A stretch of 64,000 nucleotides of DNA, from NCBI RefSeq assembly GCF_042658365.1, contig NZ_JBHSQC010000025.1; one strand, written 5' to 3'. The DNA is from Carnobacterium_A antarcticum (GTDB taxonomy: Bacteria; Bacillota; Bacilli; Lactobacillales; Carnobacteriaceae). The notes under the pieces are model-generated. The model searched no databases. It saw only the letters and a list, made by a program, of their open reading frames with translations, and was not told the origin of the DNA. The position numbers and the translations under genes are program-made. Below, in pieces: positions 6,518 to 15,028 of the stretch. How positions within the stretch are numbered: the stretch's first letter is position 1; every line of letters starts with the position of its first letter.

Positions 6518-8287
6518 TCAACTTTTGACGCTTGTTTTTTTTAGTTCTTCTAAAAATACGGCTCCATATTTTTCCAGTTTATTCTCTCCAACTCCTTTGA
6601 CCATCAAAAGCTCATTATCTGTTTGAGGCATGAGTTGACACATTTGCTTCAGTGTCTCATCCGAAAAAATAACATAAGGAGGCACTTTTTGGATGGTTGC
6701 CAGTCCTTTTCGTACTTCACGCAGCCGATCAAACAACACATCGTCAATAGCAACTTTATGCGCTTGCTGAGCTTGTTTACGTGTCACTTTTAGTTCGCCT
6801 TTTAAAACTGTCACGCCTTTCTCAGTAACTTTCAATAAAGGATATTGTCCATCGGTCGGCATCAAATATTTTTCAGCCGTCAAGTAATCGATCAGCTGAG
6901 TTACTTCTTTTTGAGAAGACGTCTTCATTAAGCCATAAGTCGACAATTCTTCAAACTTCCATTGTTTTATTTTTTGGTCTTTTGAACCCGTCAGTACTTT
7001 CATGACCATTGATTTACCAAAAGTTTCTCCCATACGTTTAACACAAGATAAAACTTTTTGAGTATCTAAAGTGACGTCAATGGCTTCTCGCTCATCCAAA
7101 CAATTGCTGCAATGCCCGCATTCTCCGCATTCTTCCCCAAAATAACGAACGATGTACCGCTGCAAGCACATTTGAGTAGAACCATATTGTGCCATTTCTC
7201 TTAGCTTAGTGTATTCAAGCTTTTTATGTTCTTCATTCATCTCAGATTGTTCGATGAAATAATGTTGAATTTGCATGTCTTGCGGCGAAAACAATAAAAT
7301 AGCGTCACTTGGCAATCCGTCTCGACCAGCCCGGCCTGCTTCTTGATAGTATGCTTCGATATTCTTAGGAATTTGGTAATGGATGACAAAACGCACATTG
7401 CTTTTATCAATTCCCATTCCAAAAGCATTAGTTGCAACCATTACGTTTACTTCATCATAGAGGAATTTTTCTTGCCAATCGTTTCGTTCCTCTTCTTTCA
7501 TTCCACCATGGTATTTTCCAACAGTTATTTTGTTCGTTTTTAATAACAAGTAAATCCGTTCAACTTCTTTGCGTGTACTGGCGTAAATAATCCCAGATTG
7601 TCCTTCATTGATTTTTAAGTAATCCAAGAGATAGCGATTCCGTTCTTGGCCTTTTACCACTTGGAAAGCTAAATTATCGCGAACAAATCCTGTATTCACA
7701 CGATTGTTTTCTTCAATTCCTAATAATTGCAAGATATCATTAGATACAAGCGGTGTTGCAGTAGCGGTCAAAGCCAGAATAGTTGGACGATAAGTAAAAT
7801 TTTGGATCGTATCACATAACGACAAATAACTCGGTCTAAAATCATGCCCCCATTGTGAAATACAATGCGCTTCATCAATAGCAATCATCGATACTTTAAC
7901 CGATTGCATCAAATAAAAGATTTCTTCCGTTTGGAAACGTTCAGGTGCAACATAGACTAATTTATAGTCCCCATTGCTGGCTTTTTTCAATCGATCATTC
8001 ATTTCCGCTGACGAAAGCGTACTATTTAAAAATGTTGCTGCTATGCCTAATTCCGTCAAAGCATCCACTTGATCTTTCATCAAAGAAATCAATGGCGAAA
8101 CAACGATGGTCACGCCATCAAACACTAATGCCGGAATCTGGTAACAAAGCGATTTCCCGCCTCCGGTAGGCATAATGGCTAATGAATCTTGACCATTTAA
8201 AATCTTTTCAATTACTTCTTTTTGGCCAAACCGAAAAGCATTAAAGCCATAAATGTCATGAAGCAATTGATGAGCTTTCGCTAACAT
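6518..8287 (-). CDS. recQ: ATP-dependent DNA helicase RecQ
   Basis: The 589-residue protein has Walker A MPTGGGKS at residues 39-46, the DEAH box IDEAHCISQWGHDF near 136-150, the Zn-binding RQC domain (CLQRYIVRYF then CGECGHCSNC near 370-390) and a C-terminal HRDC domain (about 510-580). RecQ unwinds recombination and replication intermediates 3' to 5'. Domain content and length match the complete RecQ form rather than short RecQ-like helicases. The ATG follows GGAGGGTG. It is followed closely by tmcAL. Confidence 0.95.
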   Translation of the reverse strand: MLAKAHQLLHDIYGFNAFRFGQKEVIEKILNGQDSLAIMPTGGGKSLCYQIPALVFDGVTIVVSPLISLMKDQVDALTELGIAATFLNSTLSSAEMNDRLKKASNGDYKLVYVAPERFQTEEIFYLMQSVKVSMIAIDEAHCISQWGHDFRPSYLSLCDTIQNFTYRPTILALTATATPLVSNDILQLLGIEENNRVNTGFVRDNLAFQVVKGQERNRYLLDYLKINEGQSGIIYASTRKEVERIYLLLKTNKITVGKYHGGMKEEERNDWQEKFLYDEVNVMVATNAFGMGIDKSNVRFVIHYQIPKNIEAYYQEAGRAGRDGLPSDAILLFSPQDMQIQHYFIEQSEMNEEHKKLEYTKLREMAQYGSTQMCLQRYIVRYFGEECGECGHCSNCLDEREAIDVTLDTQKVLSCVKRMGETFGKSMVMKVLTGSKDQKIKQWKFEELSTYGLMKTSSQKEVTQLIDYLTAEKYLMPTDGQYPLLKVTEKGVTVLKGELKVTRKQAQQAHKVAIDDVLFDRLREVRKGLATIQKVPPYVIFSDETLKQMCQLMPQTDNELLMVKGVGENKLEKYGAVFLEELKKTSVKS

Positions 8288-8322
8288 CTTGCACCCTCCT
8301 TTTTCACATTCAACAGTCTTCC

Positions 8323-8370
8323 TAGATTAAAAAAACAGAAAAATCAGTTTCGATTCTCCTGTTTTTTCTC
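8323..8370 (-). terminator. Terminator after yqeM
   Basis: On the minus strand AAACAG and CTGTTT bracket a second short pairing GAATC/GATT and end in seven T residues (8326-8332). It separates the yqe cluster from recQ. Confidence 0.5.
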
Positions 8371-8413
8371 CGCTATGAATGCCTTTAGTTGTTGCAGAAA
8401 GTTGATTCACAAC

Positions 8414-9148
8414 TTATTTTTTACACGTAAAAAACCAGCGCGTAGATTCATCATTTATGTCAGACTCTCCAAATTCTGCACTAGTAAAAATTGAAGTAAA
8501 TCCAGCTTGCTGCAACATTTCCCGATACACTTCTATTGGGTAAGTCCGTTCTTTATGAGTTTCATCAAAACGCTCATAGCGATCTGTTTCTTCCTCGTAA
8601 ACAAAAAATGTCAAGTCATGTTCGATTGAGTGTTCCGTTTCTCCAGCATAACTTTGCCAAAGGAAACTGATCTCTTCCGACTGATCATTATACATATAGC
8701 CCGGGAAAATGTTATCGATTTGATAAATTGAATGAACATCGAATAAAAATGTTCCTTCTTCATTTAACGTTTGATACACTTCTTTAAAAACATTCAAAAC
8801 TGCGGCAGCATCCGGCATATAACAAATTGAGTCTGAAAAACAGGTAACAACATCATACTGTCCAATTTCTGATAAATCCAGCATGTCGCCTTCTATTAGC
8901 GGCAGCTGAACGCCTTCAGAAAAGGCTCGTTCGCTTGCCAAACTCAACATATTAGCTGACAAATCTAACCCTGTCACATCATAGCCATGTTTTTTCAATG
9001 TGACTGCTAATGCGCCTGTTCCGCAAGCCAATTCGAGTACGGATTGCCCTTTGTTTTGAAGTTGACGGTCCACGAAACTAGCCCATCGTTCATAAAGAGT
9101 ATCGTCCATAATAGCGTCATAAACTTGTGCAAATGTTTGATAACTCAT
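8414..9148 (-). CDS. yqeM: Class I SAM-dependent methyltransferase (YqeM)
   Basis: The 244-residue protein has the SAM-binding motif I VLELACGTG at residues 37-45, the acidic LDLS ending the next strand and VVTCFSDSICYM as motif IV. The family lies at the end of the yqeG-yqeH-nadD-yqeK-rsfS cluster in Bacillus, as here. The substrate is not established. The start is five bases after the rsfS stop, so it is translationally linked to the ribosome-silencing gene. It ends in a weak terminator. Confidence 0.85.
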   Translation of the reverse strand: MSYQTFAQVYDAIMDDTLYERWASFVDRQLQNKGQSVLELACGTGALAVTLKKHGYDVTGLDLSANMLSLASERAFSEGVQLPLIEGDMLDLSEIGQYDVVTCFSDSICYMPDAAAVLNVFKEVYQTLNEEGTFLFDVHSIYQIDNIFPGYMYNDQSEEISFLWQSYAGETEHSIEHDLTFFVYEEETDRYERFDETHKERTYPIEVYREMLQQAGFTSIFTSAEFGESDINDESTRWFFTCKK

Positions 9149-9153
9149 TGGAC

Positions 9154-9510
9154 TTAAACCATATCGGTGATGTCTACCAATGGTGCATCACTCCATAGTT
9201 TTTCGAGATTGTAAAACGAACGTTCTGAGTAATGAAAAACATGTACAATAATTTCGCCTAAATCAATCAATAACCATTTTGCAGATTCACGGCCTTCGAC
9301 GCGATTTACTTTAAGTCCAGCTTTGTGAACTTGATCAATGATTTCATCTGCGATTGCTTGTACTTGCTTTTCACTATTTCCGTGCATAACGACAAAATAA
9401 TCAGCTAAAATAGAAATTTGGCGAACGTCCATTGCTAAAATGTCTTCTGCTCGCTTGTCATCTCCGGCTTTTACTGCAATTTCTAATAATTTTTCACTTG
9501 TTGCTATCAT
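9154..9510 (-). CDS. rsfS: Ribosome silencing factor RsfS
   Basis: The 118-residue DUF143/Iojap protein has the family's DYFVVMHGNSEKQVQAIADE stretch and the C-terminal WLLIDLGEIIVHVF segment. RsfS binds L14 and blocks joining of the 30S and 50S subunits when nutrients run low. TAGGAGG precedes the ATG. It lies ten bases after yqeK in the conserved cluster. Confidence 0.95.
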   Translation of the reverse strand: MIATSEKLLEIAVKAGDDKRAEDILAMDVRQISILADYFVVMHGNSEKQVQAIADEIIDQVHKAGLKVNRVEGRESAKWLLIDLGEIIVHVFHYSERSFYNLEKLWSDAPLVDITDMV

Positions 9511-9520
9511 TATATTCCTC

Positions 9521-10129
9521 CTAAGGTTTTGCTACCCATGTATTATAAGTATCGATGGTTTTCGGGTAAATTTTTCTTTTTTGACCAATCAAATGCAGCA
9601 AAGTGTGTTCCGTTTCAAATGCTACAGCTTCTGCTAAGCTCGTTTCAGCTGCTTTTCTTGCTTCAGAGACAACCGGGAAAACACGACCAGGTTCAATATA
9701 ATCGGCTACATAGATGATTTGTTCTAATAAAGACATCTCTGGACGGCCGACTGTATGATAATGAATAGCATTTAAAATATCCGCATCTTGGATGCCTAAT
9801 TCTTTTTTGACTAAAATAGCTCCAACAGGACCATGCCAAATTTCACTGCCATATTGCAATAGTTCCAAATCCAAATTTGCGCTAATGATCAAATCATGCA
9901 TTTCGCCATGATTGCGTTCTTTAGCATAATCATGCGTTAAAGCAGCAATACTAGCCGCCTCTGTTGAAACGCCATAGCGTTGAGCTAATTCTACAGCTGC
10001 GGTTTCGACGCCTAGGACATGCTTAAAACGTTGACTGCTCATTTGTGTTTGTACTTTTTCAAGCAGTTCTTTTCGGCTGAGGTTAATATATTTCTCGCCG
10101 TAAAATAAGTCATTCGGTTTTATCAGCAT
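9521..10129 (-). CDS. yqeK: HD-domain diadenosine tetraphosphatase YqeK
   Basis: This YqeK-type HD phosphohydrolase hydrolyses Ap4A symmetrically and follows nadD in many Firmicutes. Metal ligands are visible: His in RFKHVLG, the HD pair in ALTHDYAK (residues 66-67), His in HGPVGA, HYHT, and Asp in VADYIEP. I chose the ATG at 10129, which follows GAGAAGGGG by a normal spacing. An upstream GTG at 10150 would place the start within that ribosome site and add seven residues. The gene overlaps the nadD 3' end by 20 bases. Confidence 0.9.
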   Translation of the reverse strand: MLIKPNDLFYGEKYINLSRKELLEKVQTQMSSQRFKHVLGVETAAVELAQRYGVSTEAASIAALTHDYAKERNHGEMHDLIISANLDLELLQYGSEIWHGPVGAILVKKELGIQDADILNAIHYHTVGRPEMSLLEQIIYVADYIEPGRVFPVVSEARKAAETSLAEAVAFETEHTLLHLIGQKRKIYPKTIDTYNTWVAKP

Positions 10130-10763
10130 TTTGATATAACCCCTTCTCACTAATATACTGTAATGTTTTATCAGGAATCAAATACCGTACCGGACAATTT
10201 GTTTCCAGCTTCGTGCGTAAAAGCGTAGAACTGATGTCCAGCGAAGGGACATCGACCCATATAATCGGATAAGGACTTTCTAACCCATATCCTGGTCTAT
10301 TTACGCCGACAAATTGAACGAGATGGAGCAATTCTTCGATGCGATACCATTTAGGTAAATAAGCTACCATATCGCCGCCAATAATAAAGTAATAATCCGT
10401 CTCTGGATGTTCCTTGACTAACTGCAACAATGTATCGTAAGTATAACTCTTACCGCCACGTTCAACTTCGCTTTTCTCAATGTCAAAAAGAGAGTTATCT
10501 TGAATAGCTGCCTCAACCATTTTCACTCGATGAGAAGCAGCAATAGCTTTCTTTTCATCTTGATGTGGAGGATTTGCACTCGGCATAAAATAAATTTTAT
10601 CCAAACCCAGCTGCTGGCAAACTTGATCTGCAATAATCAAATGCCCGATATGCGGCGGATTGAATGTTCCACCCAGTATCCCAACTTTTTTCCGTTTGTT
10701 TTTTACAGGTAAAACCTCTGTCAAAGCGTCAACCTGATGGAAAGAAACAGTTTGCTTGTTCAA
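10110..10763 (-). CDS. nadD: Nicotinate-nucleotide adenylyltransferase
   Basis: The enzyme makes deamido-NAD from nicotinate mononucleotide. The nucleotidyltransferase signature GGTFNPPHIGH is at residues 31-41 and the ISSTLLR box is near the C-terminus. I place the start at a TTG (10761-10763) because a perfect AAAGGTGAT anti-16S match ends four bases before it. The GTG at 10770-10772 lies inside that ribosome site. About 25 residues precede the core, a little longer than average. It is central in the yqe cluster together with yqeK and rsfS. Confidence 0.93.
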   Translation of the reverse strand: MNKQTVSFHQVDALTEVLPVKNKRKKVGILGGTFNPPHIGHLIIADQVCQQLGLDKIYFMPSANPPHQDEKKAIAASHRVKMVEAAIQDNSLFDIEKSEVERGGKSYTYDTLLQLVKEHPETDYYFIIGGDMVAYLPKWYRIEELLHLVQFVGVNRPGYGLESPYPIIWVDVPSLDISSTLLRTKLETNCPVRYLIPDKTLQYISEKGLYQNADKTE

Positions 10764-10795
10764 GATAATCACCTTTCTTTCATTCGTTCATGTTT

Positions 10796-11116
10796 TTACT
10801 TTTTCTTTTTAGCTGGCAATTCAGTTGAAATACGTTGGTATTTCTCTTGTGATGAAGGGCTAAATAACACGATCACACGACCAATGACTTGAACTGCATC
10901 GCAGCCTAAGGCCCGTTCGATTTCTGCTGCTACTTCATCAACCGATTCATCGGTATTTTGCAGTAAGTTGATTTTTATTAATTCTCTTTTTTCAAGTGCT
11001 TCGCCAATCTGTACAATGACTTCTTTGTTTAAACCATTTTTTCCAATTTGGAAAATAGGGTCTAAATGATGAGCTTTGCTTCTTAAATAACGTTTTTGTT
11101 TTCCAGTTAATTCCAT
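10796..11116 (-). CDS. yhbY: YhbY family RNA-binding protein (CRM domain)
   Basis: The 106-residue protein is one CRM domain: LTGKQKRYLRSKAHHLDPIF at the N-terminus, the QIGKNGLN loop (GxxG type) and a C-terminal QVIGRVIVLF strand. It binds pre-50S particles during assembly. It sits between yqeH and nadD as in Bacillus (yqeI). A lysine-rich tail follows the domain. Confidence 0.93.
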   Translation of the reverse strand: MELTGKQKRYLRSKAHHLDPIFQIGKNGLNKEVIVQIGEALEKRELIKINLLQNTDESVDEVAAEIERALGCDAVQVIGRVIVLFSPSSQEKYQRISTELPAKKKK

Positions 11117-11164
11117 TTTTTCACTCCATCTAGATTATAGTCGCTAATTTTTTGGTCTTTAAGT

Positions 11165-12295
11165 TTAAATTAAAGATTTACGAATAACTACATTAACACC
11201 TTTTGGTGCCCAACCTGCAACTACTGCTCCAGGCTCATTAACAGTTACCCAACCCAATCCTGCAAAAACAATATCGGATTTTTCTTTGATAGTAAATTCG
11301 AAACGAACCAATTCGGGGAAATCTGCCACTTCATCTTTACGAGGGGGCTGTAACAATTCACCAACTTGTTTTTTATACAATTCATCCGCATTAGCTAATT
11401 TTGTCCGATGAATTTTTAAATCATTAGAAGTAAAGCAAGTAAATGAGCGTCTGCCGCCTTGTAAATAATCAAAACGCGCAACACCTCCAAAGAACAAGGT
11501 TTGCCCTTCGTTCAATTGATAGACCATTGGTTTGATTTCTTTTTTAGGAGCTATCAATTTTAAATCTTTATCCCCTAAAACGTGCGCCATTTGATGACGA
11601 TGAACAATTCCAGGTGTATCGATCAATAGTTTTCCATCTTCCAAAGGTATTTCGATTCGATCCAACGTTGTTCCAGGGAACTGTGAAGTTGTAATCAAAT
11701 CTTGGACACCAACTGTCATTTTAATAATTTGGTTAATCAATGTTGATTTTCCAACATTGGTTACTCCCACTACAAAAACATCGCGTCCTTGACGGTATTT
11801 TTCAATAGTGTCTAATAAACTTTCCATTTCTTTAGGTTTCATAGCGCTTGTTAAAACGACCTCTTTAGGGCGCAATCCTTCTTCAAAAGCTCGTTCACGT
11901 AACCATTGGGTCATTTTTCCGCGTTTTAAGGATTTAGGCAATAAATCAACTTTGTTGCCCACTAATAGAACCGGGTTATTGCCGACAAAACGATGGAGTC
12001 CTGGAATCAAGCTGCCATTGAAATCAAAAATATCAACAACATTCACTATCAACGCATCTTCTGTTCCAATTTCATTCAGCAATTTCAAAAAATCGTCATC
12101 GGTTAAGTGGACATCTTGAATTTCATTGTAGTGCCGTAATCTAAAACAACGTTGACAATACACTTCTTCTTGTTCAAGTCCTTTTTTCAGGGCTGATTCT
12201 GGTGTATATCCTGGAGCGTCTTTATCGGTTGTTTGAATAACAGCTCCACATCCGATGCACCGAATTTCTTCCTCATTCATTAATTCTTTTGTCAT
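11165..12295 (-). CDS. yqeH: Ribosome biogenesis GTPase YqeH
   Basis: This circularly permuted GTPase of 376 residues acts in 30S assembly. It has an N-terminal zinc finger (CIGC at 15-18 and CQRC near 47-50), then G4 NKVDLLP (about 115), followed by G1 GVTNVGKST (about 178) and G3 DTPG (about 228). That order, G4-G1-G3, is the permutation mark. The start lies inside yqeG (23-base overlap), so expression is coupled. The C-terminal region after residue 240 is the usual YqeH RNA/protein-binding domain. Confidence 0.96.
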   Translation of the reverse strand: MTKELMNEEEIRCIGCGAVIQTTDKDAPGYTPESALKKGLEQEEVYCQRCFRLRHYNEIQDVHLTDDDFLKLLNEIGTEDALIVNVVDIFDFNGSLIPGLHRFVGNNPVLLVGNKVDLLPKSLKRGKMTQWLRERAFEEGLRPKEVVLTSAMKPKEMESLLDTIEKYRQGRDVFVVGVTNVGKSTLINQIIKMTVGVQDLITTSQFPGTTLDRIEIPLEDGKLLIDTPGIVHRHQMAHVLGDKDLKLIAPKKEIKPMVYQLNEGQTLFFGGVARFDYLQGGRRSFTCFTSNDLKIHRTKLANADELYKKQVGELLQPPRKDEVADFPELVRFEFTIKEKSDIVFAGLGWVTVNEPGAVVAGWAPKGVNVVIRKSLI

Positions 12296-12818
12296 GTAAA
12301 GACTTCCTCCATCTCATATCTGGATCTTTTCGTATTAAGTAGTTCATAATATGCAATTCTATAAAACGATTAAACTGAGTGTTCCACGCATCACTATTGA
12401 CAATCGGTTTTACCAAAACATTCCGTACACCGGCAAGGTTGGCTCCCCAGATATCAGTCATGATTTGGTCGCCAACCATCAATACTTCTTCTTTGGGCAA
12501 ATTCAGTTTCGCCTCGGCTTTTTTAAAGCCAATAACCGTTGGTTTCATTGCTCTGGAAACGTACTCTAACCCTAAAACAGTGGCTACTCGTTCCACGCGA
12601 GAAGCTTTATTATTCGAAAGAATGATAACTGGGATACCAGCTGTTTGCATGACTTCGATCCACTTTATCAGCTCTTCCGTTCCATCTGGGTTGTTCCAAG
12701 CAATCAGGGTGTTATCTAAGTCTGTTAAAACGGCTTTAATATTTTGTTTTTTTAATTGTTCAGGTGTAATGTGATAGATGGCATCTACCATCCACGTCGG
12801 TTTAAATATATTCAGCAT
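12273..12818 (-). CDS. yqeG: HAD-superfamily IIIA phosphatase YqeG
   Basis: The 181-residue protein has the HAD motif TDLDNT with catalytic Asp33 and Asp35, motif II LSNNK, the KP motif III and GDQIMTDIWG as motif IV. YqeG-type phosphatases head this ribosome-assembly cluster in Bacilli; the natural substrate is not certain. It is the first gene of the transcript, probably driven by the promoter at 12885-12912, and overlaps yqeH. Confidence 0.92.
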   Translation of the reverse strand: MLNIFKPTWMVDAIYHITPEQLKKQNIKAVLTDLDNTLIAWNNPDGTEELIKWIEVMQTAGIPVIILSNNKASRVERVATVLGLEYVSRAMKPTVIGFKKAEAKLNLPKEEVLMVGDQIMTDIWGANLAGVRNVLVKPIVNSDAWNTQFNRFIELHIMNYLIRKDPDMRWRKSLHDKRINE

Positions 12819-12841
12819 TATTTCTCCCTATCCATTAAAAT

Positions 12842-12865
12842 AGGAGTACCTTGGACAGTACTCCT
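12842..12865 (-). terminator. Hairpin between aspartokinase and yqeG
   Basis: AGGAGTAC (12842-12849) pairs exactly with GTACTCCT (12858-12865). On the minus strand the stem is followed by ATTTTAAT, a weak T-tract, suggesting a terminator for the aspartokinase gene. It also lies downstream of the candidate yqeG promoter. Confidence 0.6.
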
Positions 12866-12884
12866 CTAGTTTACTATTTCTTTA

Positions 12885-12912
12885 ATTATACGCCAAATCA
12901 ACAAAATTACAA
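12885..12912 (-). promoter_or_regulatory. Candidate promoter of the yqeG cluster
   Basis: TTGTAA (12907-12912) and TATAAT (12885-12890) are 16 bases apart on the minus strand, directly after the aspartokinase stop. Transcription would start near 12878 and run through the 12842-12865 hairpin before reaching yqeG. Confidence 0.55.
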
Positions 12913-12918
12913 GCAGAC

Positions 12919-14136
12919 CTAGTTGTTTTTAGGCTGATTCTCATTTTGCAAAAAGACAGCATGCAATTCATTGATCGCTAGTTTTAAATCTGTTTCTGCA
13001 ATCAAGATCCACACAGTTGTGTAGCTGTCAGCAGATTGATAAATGGGTATCTGATGTTTAGCCATTGTAGTGACCATTTTTGCTATAACTCCCGGTACTC
13101 CAGTGATGCCCGCACCTACGATTGCTACTTTTGCACAATTCTCAACAAGAGTGTAGGAAACGCCTTGTTCATCAAAAATAAGTCTAGCTCTTTCCGAAGT
13201 CGTTTGCGGTAATGTGAATACGATCTTATGCGGAAAAATATTGATGAAATCCACACTGATATCCAATTCGGCTAATAACGAAAAAATGATTTTTTGAGTT
13301 TGCTGAGCCGTTTCGATGCTAAATTGCACTAAATTAGATACATGGGCAATCCCGGTCACTAAACGATAAGGTTCGATTTGACCTTCAATATGCGTTACTA
13401 AAGTTCCCGTGTTGGTAACCGGCTGATAGGTTGATCGGATTCTTAAAGGAATACCCGCTTGCATCGCAATTTCTACAGCTCGCGGATCGATAACTTTCGC
13501 TCCCTCATGTGCCATGTTGCTCACTTCTTGGTAACTAACGACTTTTAAAAACTGAGCTTTATCGACCAGTCTAGGATCAGCAGTCATCATGCCCGAAACA
13601 TCTGTAAATATGTCAATGTTTTCTGCTTTAAATGCCGATCCTAAGAAAGCAGCCGACGTATCGCTTCCACCACGGCCTATAGTGGTGATATGTCCGTTTT
13701 CACTGACTCCTTGAAAACCAGTGACTACTACCACATCATTGGTTTTAAAATAAGAATAAATCGTTTCTTTTTCAATTCGTTGTACTTTAGCATTCCCAAA
13801 ATCTTCATTCGTTACAATCCCAGCATCTTGCCCTGTTAAGCCGACAGCACTTAGCCCATTCTTCTTTAACTCATTTGTAAAAACAGCTGTAGAAATTGTT
13901 TCTCCAACTGACAGCAACATGTCTCTTTCACGCAAATCTAAAAAACTGCGATTCCCCCCGATTAAGGATAAAAGCGAATCCGTTGCATATGGATCTCCCA
14001 TACGGCCAATTGCCGAAACCACTACAATCACTTTGTAGCCTAATGACACAGCATGAACGATATGCTTTTCAGCTGCCCGTCGGCTTTCTTCATCTTTAAC
14101 AGAGGTGCCTCCAAATTTTTGAACTAAAATTTTCAT
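12919..14136 (-). CDS. dapG: Aspartate kinase, DapG-like
   Basis: The 405-residue enzyme phosphorylates aspartate, the entry step to threonine, lysine and diaminopimelate. Residues 7-12 KFGGTS and the downstream TIGRGGSDTSA form the catalytic amino-acid kinase core. Two ACT regulatory domains occupy about 260-405. Length and the N-terminal pattern are closest to Bacillus DapG (aspartokinase I), the diaminopimelate-regulated class. It is monocistronic with its own promoter (14215-14243), near but separate from the threonine operon. No lysine riboswitch is present, which agrees with the DapG rather than LysC class. Confidence 0.88.
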   Translation of the reverse strand: MKILVQKFGGTSVKDEESRRAAEKHIVHAVSLGYKVIVVVSAIGRMGDPYATDSLLSLIGGNRSFLDLRERDMLLSVGETISTAVFTNELKKNGLSAVGLTGQDAGIVTNEDFGNAKVQRIEKETIYSYFKTNDVVVVTGFQGVSENGHITTIGRGGSDTSAAFLGSAFKAENIDIFTDVSGMMTADPRLVDKAQFLKVVSYQEVSNMAHEGAKVIDPRAVEIAMQAGIPLRIRSTYQPVTNTGTLVTHIEGQIEPYRLVTGIAHVSNLVQFSIETAQQTQKIIFSLLAELDISVDFINIFPHKIVFTLPQTTSERARLIFDEQGVSYTLVENCAKVAIVGAGITGVPGVIAKMVTTMAKHQIPIYQSADSYTTVWILIAETDLKLAINELHAVFLQNENQPKNN

Positions 14137-14214
14137 CGTTTACCATCCTTTGGGTATCTAAAATAGTATGAGTGGATTTCACTCTTTTCGTCAGCTTAAG
14201 CTTATTCCTGTTTT

Positions 14215-14243
14215 ATTATAACGAAGACTTAGACAATATTCAA
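14215..14243 (-). promoter_or_regulatory. Promoter of the aspartokinase gene
   Basis: TTGAAT (14238-14243) and TATAAT (14215-14220) are separated by 17 bases on the minus strand, leaving a leader of roughly 70 bases with no recognised riboswitch. Confidence 0.7.
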
Positions 14244-14331
14244 TTAAGTACGGACGCAAGAAACTAGTTCAGTGTTTCCGCTTTTTCGTGCTATACTAAG
14301 AAAAAATGATTTATAACTGGAGAGTGACAAA

Positions 14332-14976
14332 ATGATTCTTAAAGAAGTATGCGTTGAAAATTATACGGTGATTCCTCAAGCTATTGCAAATGGAGCCAAT
14401 CGTATCGAGCTCTGTGACAATTTAGCGGTAGGCGGAACAACTCCTAGCAAAGGAGTGATGCACGAAACAATGGCTTATTGCGGCGAAAAGACGATTCCCG
14501 TAATGGCTATCATTCGACCACGAGGCGGTAATTTTGTTTACAATGATACAGAGCTAAAAATCATGGGCTACGATATTATCGAAGCTCGCAATTTAGGATT
14601 AGACGGAATTGTTATCGGCTGCTTGAATGAAAACAACTGGTTAGATGAAGATGCATTAGAGCAAATTTTAGAAGAATCTTATGGATTACAGATTACATTC
14701 CATATGGCTTTTGATCAGATACCCGTTGAAAAGCAATTTGAAGCCATTGATTGGCTTATTGAACATGACGTTCAACGTATTTTGACACATGGCGGCCCAT
14801 CAGGAGTACCTATTGAAACCACGTTACCCCATTTAAAAGAATTAGTCGATTATGCAAATGACCGTATTATCATCTTACCCGGAGGCGGCATCACCAACAA
14901 GAATGCTCAAGAAGTCATTGACTATTTAGGTGTCAATGAAGTTCACGGTACAGCTATTGTTGGCCAACTTCACTAG
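14332..14976 (+). CDS. cutC: CutC family protein
   Basis: The 214-residue TIM-barrel protein has the family segments ELCDNLAVGGTTPS near the N-terminus, MAIIRPRGGNFVY, TFHMAFD and the C-terminal LPGGGITNKN. CutC was named for copper homeostasis in E. coli, but the role is unsettled and copper binding is reported for some homologues. It is the only plus-strand gene in this block, set between divergent and convergent neighbours, with a shared terminator. GGAGAG precedes the ATG. Confidence 0.9.
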   Translation: MILKEVCVENYTVIPQAIANGANRIELCDNLAVGGTTPSKGVMHETMAYCGEKTIPVMAIIRPRGGNFVYNDTELKIMGYDIIEARNLGLDGIVIGCLNENNWLDEDALEQILEESYGLQITFHMAFDQIPVEKQFEAIDWLIEHDVQRILTHGGPSGVPIETTLPHLKELVDYANDRIIILPGGGITNKNAQEVIDYLGVNEVHGTAIVGQLH

Positions 14977-14979
14977 CAT

Positions 14980-15028
14980 AAAAAAGAATCCTTCTACTCA
15001 TGCAATGAGTGTAGAAGGATTCTTTTTT
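14980..15028. terminator. Bidirectional terminator between cutC and thrB
   Basis: A long stem built on AAAAAAGAATCCTTCTAC and its complement flanks a small loop, with A/T runs on both sides. It serves convergent cutC and hom-thrC-thrB. Confidence 0.85.

Noticed and set aside
12379..12774. 131-residue plus-strand ORF antisense to yqeG
   Set aside because: It is a mirror of the yqeG coding frame; Ser/Thr-rich composition and lack of a ribosome site mark it as a shadow, as with the other opposite-strand frames over long core genes.
14137..14331. Lysine riboswitch upstream of aspartokinase
   Set aside because: The leader after the promoter is only about 70 bases and lacks the many helices of the L-box; the enzyme is also DapG-like, the class not controlled by lysine.
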